Source: Aphrocallistes beatrix
Lineage: Eukaryota; Porifera; Hexactinellida; Sceptrulophora; Aphrocallistidae
Direction: 5' to 3'
Length of the DNA: 64,000 nucleotides
Assembly: GCA_963281255.1 (NCBI GenBank)
Contig: OY725500.1
Coordinates: forward strand, 3,033,184 to 3,097,183
The notes under the pieces were generated by a model. It was not told the DNA's origin. It was given only the letters and a program-made list of their open reading frames with translations, and did no database searches. The first letter of the stretch is position 1. Each line of letters starts with the position of its first letter. Below are positions 22,995 through 34,260 of the stretch, one piece after another. Made by a program: the position numbers and the translations under genes.

Positions 22995-23888
22995 TTAAGC
23001 GTGGGGAGGTATCTCCATCAAGAAATACTGGCACATTCCAAACCGTTTTTGATTCTCATTTCTAGTTTTTGAGATACAATGTCTCAAAGTCTGTTTTTTT
23101 CGTTTATCGCTAGCACACTTAATGGTAGAAATTCGGGCACTCAAGGAATTGTTTAGGACATACCAAGAAATCAAATGCTTCCAAAATCGAATCATAGATA
23201 GTCTACCATATTTGCAACTTCATAGGACCGACCAGAAGAAAGTGAAAATGACAAAAATTGTAAATTTTATCGGTGTCCGAAAAAAAGGGCAAAAATGTCT
23301 GTTTTTTGGGGAAATCAGGAATAAAATCACCGAGTTAAAATATCTCAAAAAAATGGTGGTCCTACGTTCATCACCTAATGATATGGAACAACTTTTGAAA
23401 TTTTCAAACCTCTATCTCAAACCAATTTTGAGTTAAAATTCTGTAAGATGGTCAATTTTGAAATATTAGAATCCCGAGATATAGTGATTTTAAGTTTAGA
23501 TGTTAAGAAGAATGTAGAATGAGTTATTAATAATGAACAAAAGCATTCACAGACATTTGTTCTCATTTATACTGCTGATTTAGGAATATTTGAACCAAAT
23601 ATTTACAAAAAATAGCAAGAGTACCCTGAAAATCCACAAATTTCCTTGAGGCCCCTAACCCCGAATGTTTTGGGATAATTGTGAATAATAATTCATATTC
23701 CTAGCACTAGGAAGTATAATCTATCAGGTTAGAATGGTTAAAGAGCTTCCGAAAAGTATATTAGGAAGTTAGAGCGAAAGTCTACGACTTTTAGTTTCCA
23801 AGTTAGGATTTTCGAAAAATGCTACGTCATCATATGACAAAAATCTTAAACTTAATATTCCATAGGGTGTAGTGCCATTATTATCAAA

Positions 23889-24768
23889 GACACGATATCT
23901 CAAAAACTAGAAATTAGAATCAAAAGACTGCTTAATGATACCGCCACGGTATTTATTTTAATTTTAATGAGTTAACCCCCTAAAGTTTAGCGTTACTAGA
24001 AATTGAAAAATTATTGGAGGTTTTTGACGCAATCACCAATTAGTTTTTAACTTATTTGATATTTTTTTATGATATGGACCTTATTGAGAAATAATTCTAA
24101 CGAAAAAACAGACTTTGAGACATTGTATCTCAAAAACTAGAAATGAGAATCAAAAACGGTTTGGAATGTGCCAGTATTTCTTGATGGAGATACCTCCCCA
24201 CGCTTAACATCTCTTATAGCTCTACTTTTATCGAATGCTGTAAGCCAAATCATATGTTTTTTCGAGGGCGGTATCCTTAAGAATATAATAGATTATATAT
24301 CTTCAATAGCTTTTAAGATATGACATCGGCATCATTAGGGACCATAGAGAGATATTATGACCGAACTTTACCTATAATAAGCGATATTTCAAGAACAAAT
24401 GTTCGGATCAGAAAAAATATTTTTTTTGATACGATCAGAATTATATTTCTGATCCAGTGATCGCTAAATATTTGATATCAAACAGCCGATTTCTCGATCA
24501 TTATATAAATGAACTCCCTATTTGACCATTCTTCTAAATCATCGTGTTATATAATCTCCAAATGTGCTAAAACAATGTTAAGGTACATATCATAAAAAAA
24601 TATCAAATAAGTTAAAAACTAATTTGTGATTGCGTCAAAAACCTCCAATAATATTTCAATTTCTAGTAACGCTAAACTTTAGGGGGTTAACTCATAAAAA
24701 TTAAAATAAATACCGTGGCGGTATCATTAAGCAGTCTTTTGATTCTAATTTCTAGTTTTTGAGATATC
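23889..24768. repeat. Palindrome around a TTAA-flanked C derivative
   Basis: TTAA at 23932-23935 and 24727-24730 encloses ends TGATACCGCCACGGTATTTA and inverse. The outside flanks are also inverted copies of one another (AGAATCAAAAGACTGC on the left; GCAGTCTTTTGATTCT on the right). The whole segment is therefore an inverted duplication, not an ordinary insertion. Confidence 0.75.
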
Positions 24769-25004
24769 GTGTCTCAAAGTCTGTTTTTTTCGTTTCTCGC
24801 TAGCACATCTAAATGGTAGTGCCCCGGCAACTAAAATATTTTATAGGACATGCCAAGAAAAAATGCTCCTAAATCGAATCCTAGATAGTCTATCATATTT
24901 GCTACCTCATAGGACCAAAATAAAATAAAAATAACAAAAATTCTATTTTATATGGGTCTGAAAAAGAAGTGCCAAAAAACCCTTTTTTTGTTAAATCAGC
25001 AATA

Positions 25005-25399
25005 CAGTAGACCCTCGATTATCCGAACAGTGTGTTCGAGTACCACTCATTTTATCAAATACTTTTCAATCGAATTTGTGAAAATAATGTGTTTGGATAA
25101 CTGAAATAATGTGTTCGGATAACTGAAATATGTGTTCGGATAACTGAAATAATGTTTAATAAATCAATTCCTTAAAAATGTATATTCCAAAAATTGTGCG
25201 TACCATTGTCAATTTGTTTGGCTATACATACGTGTAAGTAGTATTCAAATCATAATACGTTCTTTAATAACATCTAAGTTGGTACATGTGCATTTAAGAG
25301 CGTAAAATACGTATTTCGCTTATCCGAACGATTTCACTTATCCGAACACCAATCTTTGAGCTAACAAACGGAGGTGTTCGGATAACCGAGGGTGTACTG
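25005..25399. repeat. Pogo-type MITE with GTTCGGATAA words
   Basis: CAGTAGACCCTCGATTATCC at the left and its near-inverse at the right (GGATAACCGAGGGTGTACTG), flanked by TA in family C sequence. The word GTGTTCGGATAACTGAAA is repeated in tandem near 25090-25150 and TTATCCGAAC occurs near both ends. Confidence 0.8.
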
Positions 25400-25942
25400 T
25401 AATATCACTAAGTTATAAGATATCGAAAATCAAGTGGTCCTACGTTCATTGCCTGATAATATGGAACAACTCTTGAAATTCCAACCCTCTATCACAAACC
25501 AATTCCGACTTTTTTTATTTTGAAAAAGGTCAATTTTGAAATTTTAAAGTGCCGAGATATAGAGATTTTAAGTTTAAATGTTAAGAACAATGTAAAATGA
25601 GCTATTAAGGGCAAATTAAAGCATTGATAGGCCATAGCATTCTATATACTAAGGCAATGGCAATCACCAAAAAATTAGTCCCATGGATTGGTTAAATACT
25701 TCAATCCTAAACCGCTAATTAAATAACAGTTATTATCAAATATATAATTATCTCATATTTTGAGTTCATGGTTGTTTAAATAATCATTTTGAAAAGATTG
25801 TGTAACCACAATATTTATATTTACTTCACATACAACATTAGTGTATTGCACTAATGTAGTGTTTTGCTGCATATTATTTCTATTACTCAATTATAATACC
25901 TCACAGGACAACACTGATTGCATGAATTAATATTTGGACGAG

Positions 25943-26540
25943 ATGTCTTGTGTCGCGCATGACTTTACTTCCAATTACAAAGAGGTAAACTTCATGATGT
26001 TTTTCAATTTCACAAATTATGCTGCTCTTCGTGAAAATGGTATTGAGCCAGTCCAAGACCTGTGAAGACTACCAAAACAACAAAATTCCAAGGGTGAGTT
26101 ATTTCTTAGGTAATGTAATTATTCTGAAATCATGCATACACATACTCAAGTTGGGTAGAAACAATTGACTGAATTTAAAAGACTAGAAAAAGTGTTTACC
26201 TTCCCTAAATTTAGTGAATGCATTCCTCGTTACAACAAAAACATGGGCATAAGTACCTTTTTAATTCGGATAAGTGCAATTTGTATAAACGTACTCCAAA
26301 TTAACATCGAAAGCCTGCTGGTTGTCAGCTTGGAAAGGCAAAATGTAATTTTGGCCCGTAAGGTTTTCGTTTACCCAACTTCAGCCGGACTGTTAGCTTA
26401 TATCATGGAAAAGAACATTGTAGACAAGGACCAAACTGTTGAGTTCTTGAAATTCATCAATGATATTTAGAAAATGTTCAATGTGAATTGGGTAGGGAAG
26501 AATAGTCGTTTAACGACGATATATCTGCACCCTCAGCAGA
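25943..26540 (+). pseudogene. THAP/P-like transposase remnant
   Basis: At 25943 a degenerate THAP-like start reads MSCVAHDFTSNYKEV and FMMFFNF; the SNYK step is typical of THAP fingers but key cysteines are lost. A donor-like GGTGAGTT follows near 26092. From 26165 a frame reads FPKFSECIPRYNKNMGISTF, LIRISAICINVLQ, LERQNVILARKVFVYPTSAG and TVEFLKFINDI, then a stop where TGG is expected, then KMFNVNWVGK. The block resembles the C-terminal insertion-domain region of THAP-containing transposases, where a segment on 'FxxFINDxW' precedes the C-terminus. Assignment is by general pattern. Confidence 0.4.
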
Positions 26541-26835
26541 AATTTAAAACTTTCATTCTAGCCCTTCCCGTACTAATATTATTCATTTGGCAATTGCTAC
26601 TATGGAACTAGAACATTGTAATAATGTTAAGACCTAAGTATATATAATGCACTAGTATTGGAACAAGATAATAGTAAACTTGCTAAATTCAAGAACTAAT
26701 TTAATACATTCTTTGTTTATTTAGTCGACTTCACAGGGTGTAGAAGTCCGGAATGTGTGACTATATCCTATTGAAAGGCCGGAGTGTCATTGTTCCTTAT
26801 TACTTGTAGAAGTATATTGTTCCCTTATGATGCCT
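26541..26835. other. No recognised feature
   Basis: AT-rich spacer between a transposase remnant and a tandem repeat. Confidence 0.5.
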
Positions 26836-26958
26836 CAAGTCTCAGGTCTCAAGTCAAGTCAAGTCAAGTCAAGTCTGTCTCTCAAGCTAAGTCAAGTCTG
26901 TCTCTCAAGCTAATTCAAGTCGGCCCCTCAAGCTAAGTCAAGTCTGTCTCTCAAGTTT
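26836..26958. repeat. CAAGT-based tandem repeat
   Basis: Five-base CAAGT units pass into a 22-base unit of the form CAAGTCTGTCTCTCAAGCTA, repeated about four times. Confidence 0.9.
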
Positions 26959-26996
26959 CAATATTGTGATTAACTATTCTTTTGATATTTTGTATG

Positions 26997-27095
26997 TACA
27001 AGCGCGCTTCGCTTGCTTGGGCTGCGCGCTGGCGGACACTTTGTGTCCGCCAGAGGCGCCTGTTGTCACCATTGATTAAATATGGGAGATAACAA
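26997..27095 (+). repeat. Family A terminal hairpin cassette, isolated head
   Basis: TACAAGCGCGCTTCGCTTGC, then the perfect hairpin GGCGGACAC-TTT-GTGTCCGCC, then GAGGCGCC and an ATATGGGAGATAAC remnant. This is the outer end of family A without the arm. Confidence 0.85.
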
Positions 27096-27285
27096 ATTGT
27101 TGTTAGATTATATTTTCGTTCAATATCTTAATTCCATTTATTTGCAATTAAACTAATTTATGATTTGATATTTTATTTATTTGTCTTTACATGATTATAG
27201 TGATTTATCAGAAAAATATAGAAATAAATACATCAATATTAATGATCAAATAAGATGTCCATATAACACGTTAGGTTTTATATCA

Positions 27286-27470
27286 GTGATCGAGTAGCTC
27301 CATCTGTTGCAACACTGTAAGTGATCGAGTAGTTCCATCTGTTGCAACACTGTAAGTGATCGAGTAGCTCCATCTGTTGCAACACTAAGTGATCGAGTAG
27401 CTCCATCTGTTGCAACACTGTAAGTGATCGTGTAGCTCCATTAATTGCATCACTCTAAGTAATCGAAAAT
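27286..27470 (+). repeat. 35-bp tandem repeat, about five units
   Basis: The unit begins GTGATCGAGTAGCTCCATCT and ends GTTGCAACACTGTAA. One unit lacks three bases and the last is degraded (ATTAATTGCATCACT). There is no spacer variation, so it is not a CRISPR array. Confidence 0.9.
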
Positions 27471-27882
27471 ATCTATTGGATATGATGGGATTCTTATCTC
27501 ATTAAATTAATGTATTTAATTAAAAGATTACTGTAAGATTACTTAAATACTCCCTGAATTAAGTAAATTGTGAACAGATTTCCATTGATCAGATTTTCAT
27601 TGATATATTGCAGAAACTATATAAAATGTATTATAAATGACAATTTAGACAATAAAAAGACTAAGTATTCAACTTACTTTTTCTAAATCACAACCTAAAT
27701 GTTTTATTACATGATCTAAAAAATAGAAAATAATTTTGCAAAATAATTAAGATGCCTGTTTTCACGATTTGGAAATTACGCTTACCTTATTTAAATTGAA
27801 ATTCCAATTTAAATTCCTTGATCGGTACTGCTGATTTTCCCCTAATTAGGCAATTTGTATTTATCATATATACGTATATTAG
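27471..27882. other. No recognised feature
   Basis: AT-rich DNA of about 400 bases with no ORF or repeat that I can support. Confidence 0.5.
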
Positions 27883-28131
27883 TTATATATTAGTTATAAT
27901 AATCGCACAAAAGCTCACCGCTATTTTATCTTCAAGCAATTTTATTTTCTTAAAAGATATTGCAATTTCTGCCCCTCTCTTCTTCCCTCCTCTTCGTCCT
28001 CTCCTTTTCTTTACCCGTGGCCGTGGCTCGTAAAACGTCTCCTCAGACGTTTCACTCATTATTTCCTCCGGTGTTTCTGCTGTTATCTCCTCCGGTTTAT
28101 CAGTAATTATTTCTTCCGGTGTTCCAGTCAT
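27883..28131 (-). CDS. Small acidic-then-basic ORF, function unknown
   Basis: Frame of 82 residues. Residues 1-32 contain four imperfect acidic repeats of the type TPEEI (KPEEI, TPEEI, TSEET). Residues 38-52 are strongly basic, VKKRRGRRGGKKRG, with an NLS-like look. The C-terminal 25 residues are hydrophobic and AT-rich, and may be intron read-through. It could be one exon of a nuclear protein. It abuts the minisatellite at 28285 and has no recognisable domain. Confidence 0.35.
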   Translation of the reverse strand: MTGTPEEIITDKPEEITAETPEEIMSETSEETFYEPRPRVKKRRGRRGGKKRGAEIAISFKKIKLLEDKIAVSFCAIIITNI

Positions 28132-28284
28132 TGTAATTAATGAATTTTATTAAAACCTTTGATCTGAAAAGAAATAAGTTGTGCTGATTCTGGAATAATT
28201 CACATTTATATGGTTGTTGCATTTTAACAGTTCATCATTTAATATAAAAATTAAATATATGTGCATAAAGAGTTCTATAACATT

Positions 28285-28878
28285 GTATCTTAATCGTCTC
28301 GTGGTATATCTGTGTGTAAGATAGCGTACATCCGTCTCGTGGTGTATCAGCATGCAAGAGAGCGTACATCCGTCTCGTGGTGTATCAGCATGCAAGAGAG
28401 CGTACATCCGTCTCGTGGTATATCTGTATGTAAGAGAGCGCACATCCGTCTCGTGGTGTAGCTGCATGTAAGAGAGTACACATTCGTCTCGTGGTATATC
28501 TGCATGTAAGATAGCGTACATCCGTCTCGTGGTGTATCAGCATGCAAGAGAGCGTACATCCGTCTCGTGGTGTATCAGCATGCAAGAGAGCGTACATCCG
28601 TCTCGTGGTATATCTGTATGTAAGAGAGCGCACATCCGTCTCGTGGTGTATCTGCATGTAAGATAGCGTACATCCGTCTCGTGGTATATCTGCATGTAAG
28701 AGAGCGTACATCCGTCTCGTGGTGTATCTGTATGTAAGAGACCGTACATTCGTCTCGTGGTGTAGCTGCATGTAAGAGAGTACACATTCGTCTCGTGGTA
28801 TATCTGTATGTAAGAGAGCGTACATCCGTCTCGTGGTGTATCAGCATGTAAGAGAGCGTACATCCGTCTCGTGGTATA
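28285..28878. repeat. 38-bp minisatellite, about 15 units
   Basis: The unit contains GAGAGCGTACATCCGTCTCG followed by TGGTGTATCTGCATGTAA. Unit length 38 is not a multiple of three, so reading frames cycle through the array with a period of three units. Because the unit has no stop in any minus-strand frame, long minus-strand ORFs run through it in all three frames. These are not evidence of a protein. Confidence 0.92.
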
Positions 28879-29307
28879 AAATTATTAACTAAATAGTGCA
28901 TGATAATAGATATCACACTGATATATCGCCTTCAAAATATATATGGATAAATCTATTAATTAAAAAACATACCTATAAGCAGTTGAAATGTTCTCATAGC
29001 AAATGCAATGAATTGTAATTACCATCAATTGAATCAGTAATAGAATAATTGTATTTGGTGTCATCTAATCGTGTTGAATGAGGTATTATAGGATGTCTTT
29101 ACACTATTTTAGAGAGAATAATATATTCCATGAGTCGATACTACTTTAACTAATAATAATATACTTACAAAATAGGAGATTTGTCGAGATGATTATACAG
29201 ATGGTGGTAATTTCGCCATTTAAAGTAGCTCAAAATAGAATCAGAGGCGCTCAAAGCAGCCACACATGACATAACGTCAAGAAAAGTGCCACTTACAGGA
29301 AATCCAG
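28879..29307. other. No recognised feature
   Basis: AT-rich DNA between the minisatellite and the OTU-encoding remnant. Confidence 0.5.
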
Positions 29308-29800
29308 CTAGCCAGCTTTCAAATCCTGAATTCGTCTGTACAAAAATTCCAATGAGCTACTATAATAAAATGGATCGAAATGGTATAGCATGTCGCTGTT
29401 GTGTAGTCGATGTAGTACTACACCCAACCTCTGACCATTAAAGGTAGGGTCGTACAGGGATATAGTGGGCACAATATTGTGTGCATAAATGGTGTCCACC
29501 CTCCAAAACTGGTGATCATTATTATTTGCATTGATCACTAAAATATCTAGATGTACTAGAGCACCAAAAATAGCTAATTCTACATTTGTACCCCATTCGT
29601 TTGGAGTGTTGATTAGCACATAATGATCGTCCAACTCCTCTTCACTTGTAATGCCTAACATGTACATGACATTTAAGGTGTGTTCTGGACTATTACGGAA
29701 TTTTGTAATCAATTTTGATTTCAAATCGTCGTAATGTTTCTCAGTACCAAATATGATATGGGATAAAGAACGGTGATGACAATTACCGTCCCCAATGACA
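29308..29800 (-). pseudogene. OTU protease domain at the C-terminus of a Helitron
   Basis: Upstream of the long frame, out of frame by one with the helicase, the minus strand reads GDGNCHHRSLSHIIFGTEKH, the OTU catalytic D-GNC-R signature. It continues through a helical region to INTPNEWGTNVELAIFGAL, the conserved W-G-E step, and ends MLYHFDPFYYS, in the position of the catalytic His. OTU cysteine peptidase domains are known at the C-terminus of some animal Helitron proteins. Catalytic D, C and a terminal H/D pair are all visible. The frame break at about 29790 shows decay. Confidence 0.75.
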
Positions 29801-31380
29801 GGACAGATTTAAACCGTCCCTAAACATTTGTGATAGCCGTATTCGTAGGGATCTAGAATACAGTCCTAAACAGCTATCAATAATATCCACAAAAGTGTTA
29901 TCATAGGCTGCAATCAACTCAGGATCCATGTCAATACTTATGGCTAACTGAGTCCTCATGTCCAATGAGAAGCGATTGACAGTACCTGTTAGACATACTG
30001 CTGCTCTAATAGGAATTGAGGGTTGACTGGGAACTGGATCCCTGTCATCCCTGTCATCCTCAGAGCGACTCCTAAAGTCTGCAGTAGAAAACGAAATTTC
30101 ACTCAATGATATATTCATTTGAGAAAGATCCATGGTATCATTAAGGGATGGATTGATAATGTGGTTTTGGAATACTTCACGATAGACCACATTCCTAATC
30201 CAAACGCCACCCAAAGTGGGATAGTTTGCTCCGCAAACCATGAATTTCAAGCCCTTAGGGTTCTTAACTCGACTCAGGGCAACGTACAATTGCCCATGAC
30301 TGAATATAGCATCAGGAGATGGTAGAAATATACCAACAGATTCTAGATTCTGCCCCTGCCCTTTGTTAATTGTTATACAATAGGCAGGGCGAATGGGAAA
30401 CTGTTTCCGTCTGAGAACAAATGGAAAATCTGTTTCAGAAGGAGTCATTACAATGCGAAGGAATGAACACTCGTTTGCCACAATGGATACCTGTGGAAAA
30501 TTCAGCATCTATAACATTGTTTAAAAATGCTCTAATTAGTAATCGGGTGCCATTACACATCCCATTCGTGGGATCGAGACTGCGCAATAGTATAATTGAC
30601 GCATACTCCTTAAGGTAGAGGCGGTGTGGAGGCAAGTTCGTAGGCGTAATAGAATTAAGATATTCAGTAGGATACATAGCTGCCTGACTGGTATCTACTG
30701 AGTCTGCACTCAGTAATAACTTTGCTTCTCCAGGAAGTTGATCAATCACGTATTTATTTATCGTTTCAGTTGTCTCATTTTTAGGAGACATCATAATACG
30801 CGGCGTGATGTAATCACGATCATTAAAGTGTTCTTTAATGTTACCATATATAGCAGTGGCTAAGTCTGCAATAGACTCACCACGTACTACATATTTGTGA
30901 TCTAAATGAATCATGTTGTTTTCATCATGAGGCTCAGTACCTTCTCCTACCCTCAATAAAAGGTCAGATAAGTTACTCACCTCTTCATGATCCTGACATG
31001 AATCCATTCGAAGACGCATATTTATGGTTAATTTCATCACTTTGACATGGTGCCAAAGTGAAGATCTGTTAAAGCAGGCTGATACGACCTCGGCCCTCGA
31101 TCCACGCCTAATGATGGGTAGGATTTGTTGGAAGTCACTTCCAAATCCAATAACCTTGCCACCAAATGGTAGATCATTGGAGCAGAGATCTCTCAATGTC
31201 CGATCTATACATTCAGCAGCATGTTTATGTATCATAGGAGCTTCATCCCAAACTAAAAGCTTAGCACCCTGTATAAGTTTGGCTAAAGCACTCTGTTTAG
31301 TGACATTCACACAGATAGTTCATTCAATGTGATAGGAACTTTAAATCTAGGATGAACAATTCTCCCACCTTCTAAGAAAG
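29790..31380 (-). pseudogene. Helitron PIF1-type helicase, C-terminal part
   Basis: Starts within LEGGRIVHPRFKVPITLNEL; the Walker A motif is beyond the truncation at 31386. Visible motifs in order: KLLVWDEAPM (Walker B), FGSDFQQILPI, LTINMR, ASIILLRSLDP-NGMCNGTRL, then, after a frameshift near 30470, FPIRPAYCITINKGQGQNL and SHGQLYVALSRVK. This helicase unwinds DNA during rolling-circle transposition. The frame continues into a linker (MDPELIAAYDNTFVDIIDSC) leading to the OTU domain. Its 5' neighbour is a family C fragment in place of the missing N-terminus. Confidence 0.88.
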
Positions 31381-31385
31381 GAAAT

Positions 31386-32452
31386 ATATGATAGGTTCTT
31401 CAAACATCCCTATGTCAAAAACTATATATTTCTCAACTTATCATTGACTTTGTTGTGAACAAATTCTATGGAGAATATATTAGAAAATGGCGAATCAGAT
31501 AAAGAAAAATGCGTCCAAGTGATGATATTAAGCTAAAAAATATTTACAATTGTCATTCATAATCTATATTGAAAATTTGAAAACTTTACATAATTATTTT
31601 GGAAGTTCTGTCCTTGGACCTCCAGATTTGGTCAAAACTCCCGATTTAGGGTCCGAAAGGAGATATTTCTCTATTTCTGTAAATCTAAGACAAATTCTTA
31701 GCTCTCACTTGCTAAAATACTTTTTATCACGATATATTTAGGATTCAATAATCATATTTGCTCTACATACAAAAGTAATGTTAAATTTTAAATCCGTAGT
31801 CATGTGATGATTAATGTAGCATTGTCGAAAATCCTAAATTGGAAACTGGAAGTCGTAGAATCTTGTTCTACTTCCTAATATACTATTTAGATACTCCTTA
31901 TTCACTACAAACTGATAGATTTTACATTGTAGTAATAATAATGTGAATTATTTTTCACAATTATCGAAAAATATTCGGGATTAGGAGGACTCAAGGAAAT
32001 GAAATTTAACTTGTATATTTTCCCAAATTTGGTTGGAATATTTAAAAATCATTCGTGTAAATATAAATATAAGCCTTTAAATGCTTTTGTTATGCTTAAT
32101 GACCTATTTAATTTGTTTTTTATATTTAACTTCAAGTCAAAATTGGATTGAGATAGAAGGCTGAAATTTCCAACAATTGTTGTTTATCATGCGAGAAATG
32201 TAGGATAGATTTTATTATTGTATAATTTGGTATTCTTATTGTTGATTTACAAAAAAAAATTTTTCGGCTTTTGGGGACTTTTTTATAGATCTATCAATTT
32301 TACAATTTTTGTCCTTTCAACTTTCTTTTGGTCCTGTGGGGTAGCAAAATGTTAAACTATCTATGATTCAATTTGGGAGCATTCGTTCGTATGTTCCAAA
32401 CTTTATACTGTGTAGAAGGAGGTCAACCATTAAGATGTGCTAGCGGAAAATG
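31386..32452 (-). mobile_element. Truncated family C copy
   Basis: Matches the internal C body in reverse orientation (from ATAGGTTCTTCAAACAT through CATTAAGATGTGCTAGCG). Both ends are missing. It lies exactly between the Helitron helicase remnant and the second RAG1/Transib-like copy. Confidence 0.75.
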
Positions 32453-32520
32453 AGTAAATACATTTTTGATGTTAGAAGTGAATGAATTATTTCGGGAGAG
32501 ATGGTGTCTGAATCGTCGGA

Positions 32521-34196
32521 TTAGCTTATGACGAACTCTACCGCTTTTTCTGAATATTCCTTTAAACCGTAGCCATCGTTACAGTCCTGTATCAATTCAA
32601 CACACTGGGCTAGAAGCTTGTGTAGAGAAGGTGTTATGTTGACCCATGGAAAGGTGGTAAGAATGATTTCATAAGTTTCTTTGGCTAGAGTTTCCAATTT
32701 CTCAGGATCAATTTCGTGGCTGCTGTTATAAATCATTAAAATTGTAGAGAGATTATTTGAATGAGACCCAACTCAACTCTAATTTCGGCTGGAACAAGTA
32801 TGGATGCATGGAATATGAAATTGTTTTTATTCAAAACACAATGTCTAGCGACAATTCCGGTTAAAGTTGTCCACCATCACTTGAAGGTTGATCAATCCTT
32901 AAACCAGTTTTCTCAAAAAGGAATTCACTGCAAAATTTTCTTGAAGTCTCAATATGCTTCGATGTAGGTGACCATATCGATCATCCAGCTTGTAAATGAT
33001 ATATTAATAGCATATAGGTACCATCAAAAAACACATGTATAGCTGTGAAGCGGTGAAGCTGCCATGTGTTTACTTCTGAAATTGGTTCGTCCGTTATTCC
33101 CAACCTTAGGGTAGAAGTAAGGCTAAGGTACTCGTCCTATCAAAGTATCCAAACAGTTCCTTTGCGTCAGAAATATGTCTGTTAATCGGGAAACCAGCCC
33201 TAACCATTTCGATGTCTTTAAGGTCTTTGAAACTTGCCGTACATAATTGACAGTGCGCACCTCCAGCACCACTTAAAATCCCACTCATTTTCCCACCAAG
33301 AATGCTACGAATGATCTTTACATGGACGTGACCTTGTGGGAACTGTAAACCCAATTGTTCAATGGTATTCACTTCTGGGTTGATGATATTTTCCATGATG
33401 AACTTGACGTTATCGATGGACTCTTTCTGGGCCGTTAATAGAATAGGCCTAACTCCAAATTGTGAATTCGGGATATTATTTATCCACACTTGACTGTTAT
33501 CTGATTCCAAAATGAAGAGTGATTTAAACGCGAATAGTATGTACGTTTTTTGCGCTGGATATTGGGTTTGATTCATATTGATTGTAAATTTGATGACACC
33601 CTGAGCCATCAAGGCAGTCGGGAATTGATGGCTAAAGGAAATTGAGAATCCGAAAGTGAAGGCAGTGTTTCGAACATGCGCATTAAAGTATGATGTAGGA
33701 TGCATTTATTTTTGCATTTATTGATACTGCAATGCCGATCGCTAAATTCATCTCATTATGCACGAATACAAACTCATTAGTTAAGCTGACATTATGGCGA
33801 TATTGTGCTAGTTTAGAATAGGATGGGAATATAATGTTTTCAGATTTACAAAGACGTTTAAAGTTGGTATATTTTCGCCTTCCTATTTCAAGGAGGTCAA
33901 GCATGAATGCTAACTTATCAATAGGCATGGGAATTATTTCATTTGCAAATGACCCCTTGGCTATGATTTGTTTGTAAACACTAGAAGTATTTACATATTT
34001 AGAGAGAATAGATATGAGCATTAGAGCGTAGGTGGCAATTATTTTCGGATCAACTTCTTCTTTGACAGCGAAAGAGTCGATTAAATTTAAAAGCGGATTG
34101 AGGCCTTGCTCGCTCGTTTTTAAGGTTTATTGGGATAAAGGGCTTTTTTGTTTCCATTGATAGCTCAGATTCAATGACCTTTTCCGCTATAATCAT
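32521..34196 (-). pseudogene. Transib/RAG1-superfamily transposase, copy 2
   Basis: Start near 34196 (MIIAEKVIESELSMETKK). Further on: VDPKIIATYALMLISILSKY and LDLLEIGRRKYTNFKRLC. The central frame 33705-33106 has ILLTAQKESIDNVKFIMENI, ILGGKMSGILSGAGGAHCQL and CTASFKDLKDIEMVRAGFPI. A block near 32930 corresponds to EKTGLRIDQPSSDGG and GIVARHC of copy 1; the last frame has NITPSLHKLLAQCVELIQD and GYGLKEYSEKAVEF. The second catalytic D of copy 1 (FDGK) is G here (LGGK), while the CQLC pair is intact. The first D region is degraded. Inactive, and independently diverged from copy 1. Confidence 0.75.
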
Positions 34197-34248
34197 TTTG
34201 GTCGTAATAAATAAATAGTACCAATTTGTATGTAATATTCATGGCGAG

Positions 34249-34260
34249 CATTTATATACT
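34249..34260 (-). promoter_or_regulatory. TATA-like element before copy 2
   Basis: The minus strand reads AGTATATAAATG about 55 bp before the start codon at 34196. It parallels the element before copy 1. Confidence 0.45.

Larger units (their letters stand above)
19417..25625. mobile_element. Nested cluster of family C (Kolobok-like) copies
   Basis: Begins at TTAA 19413-19416 with GGATACCGCCCTCGAAAA. C body sequence follows to 19831, is interrupted by a D foldback, resumes from about 20905 to 21848, then is joined at TTAA to a C-derived foldback (21853-22994). A second body begins at 22999 (GCGTGGGGAGGTATCTCC, normally internal), followed by a palindrome (23889-24768) enclosing an inverted left end (24264-24283). 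A third partial body follows 24731 and contains a pogo-type MITE. No transposase is encoded; ORFs such as 23122-23436 are not conserved between copies. Confidence 0.75.

Noticed and set aside
27286-27470. CRISPR-like array
   Set aside because: Units are directly adjacent with no unique spacers, and the DNA is eukaryotic.
28150-28916. Long minus-strand ORFs rich in HADTPRDGC-type repeats
   Set aside because: They are translations of a 38-bp minisatellite that is open in all three frames; no evidence for a protein.
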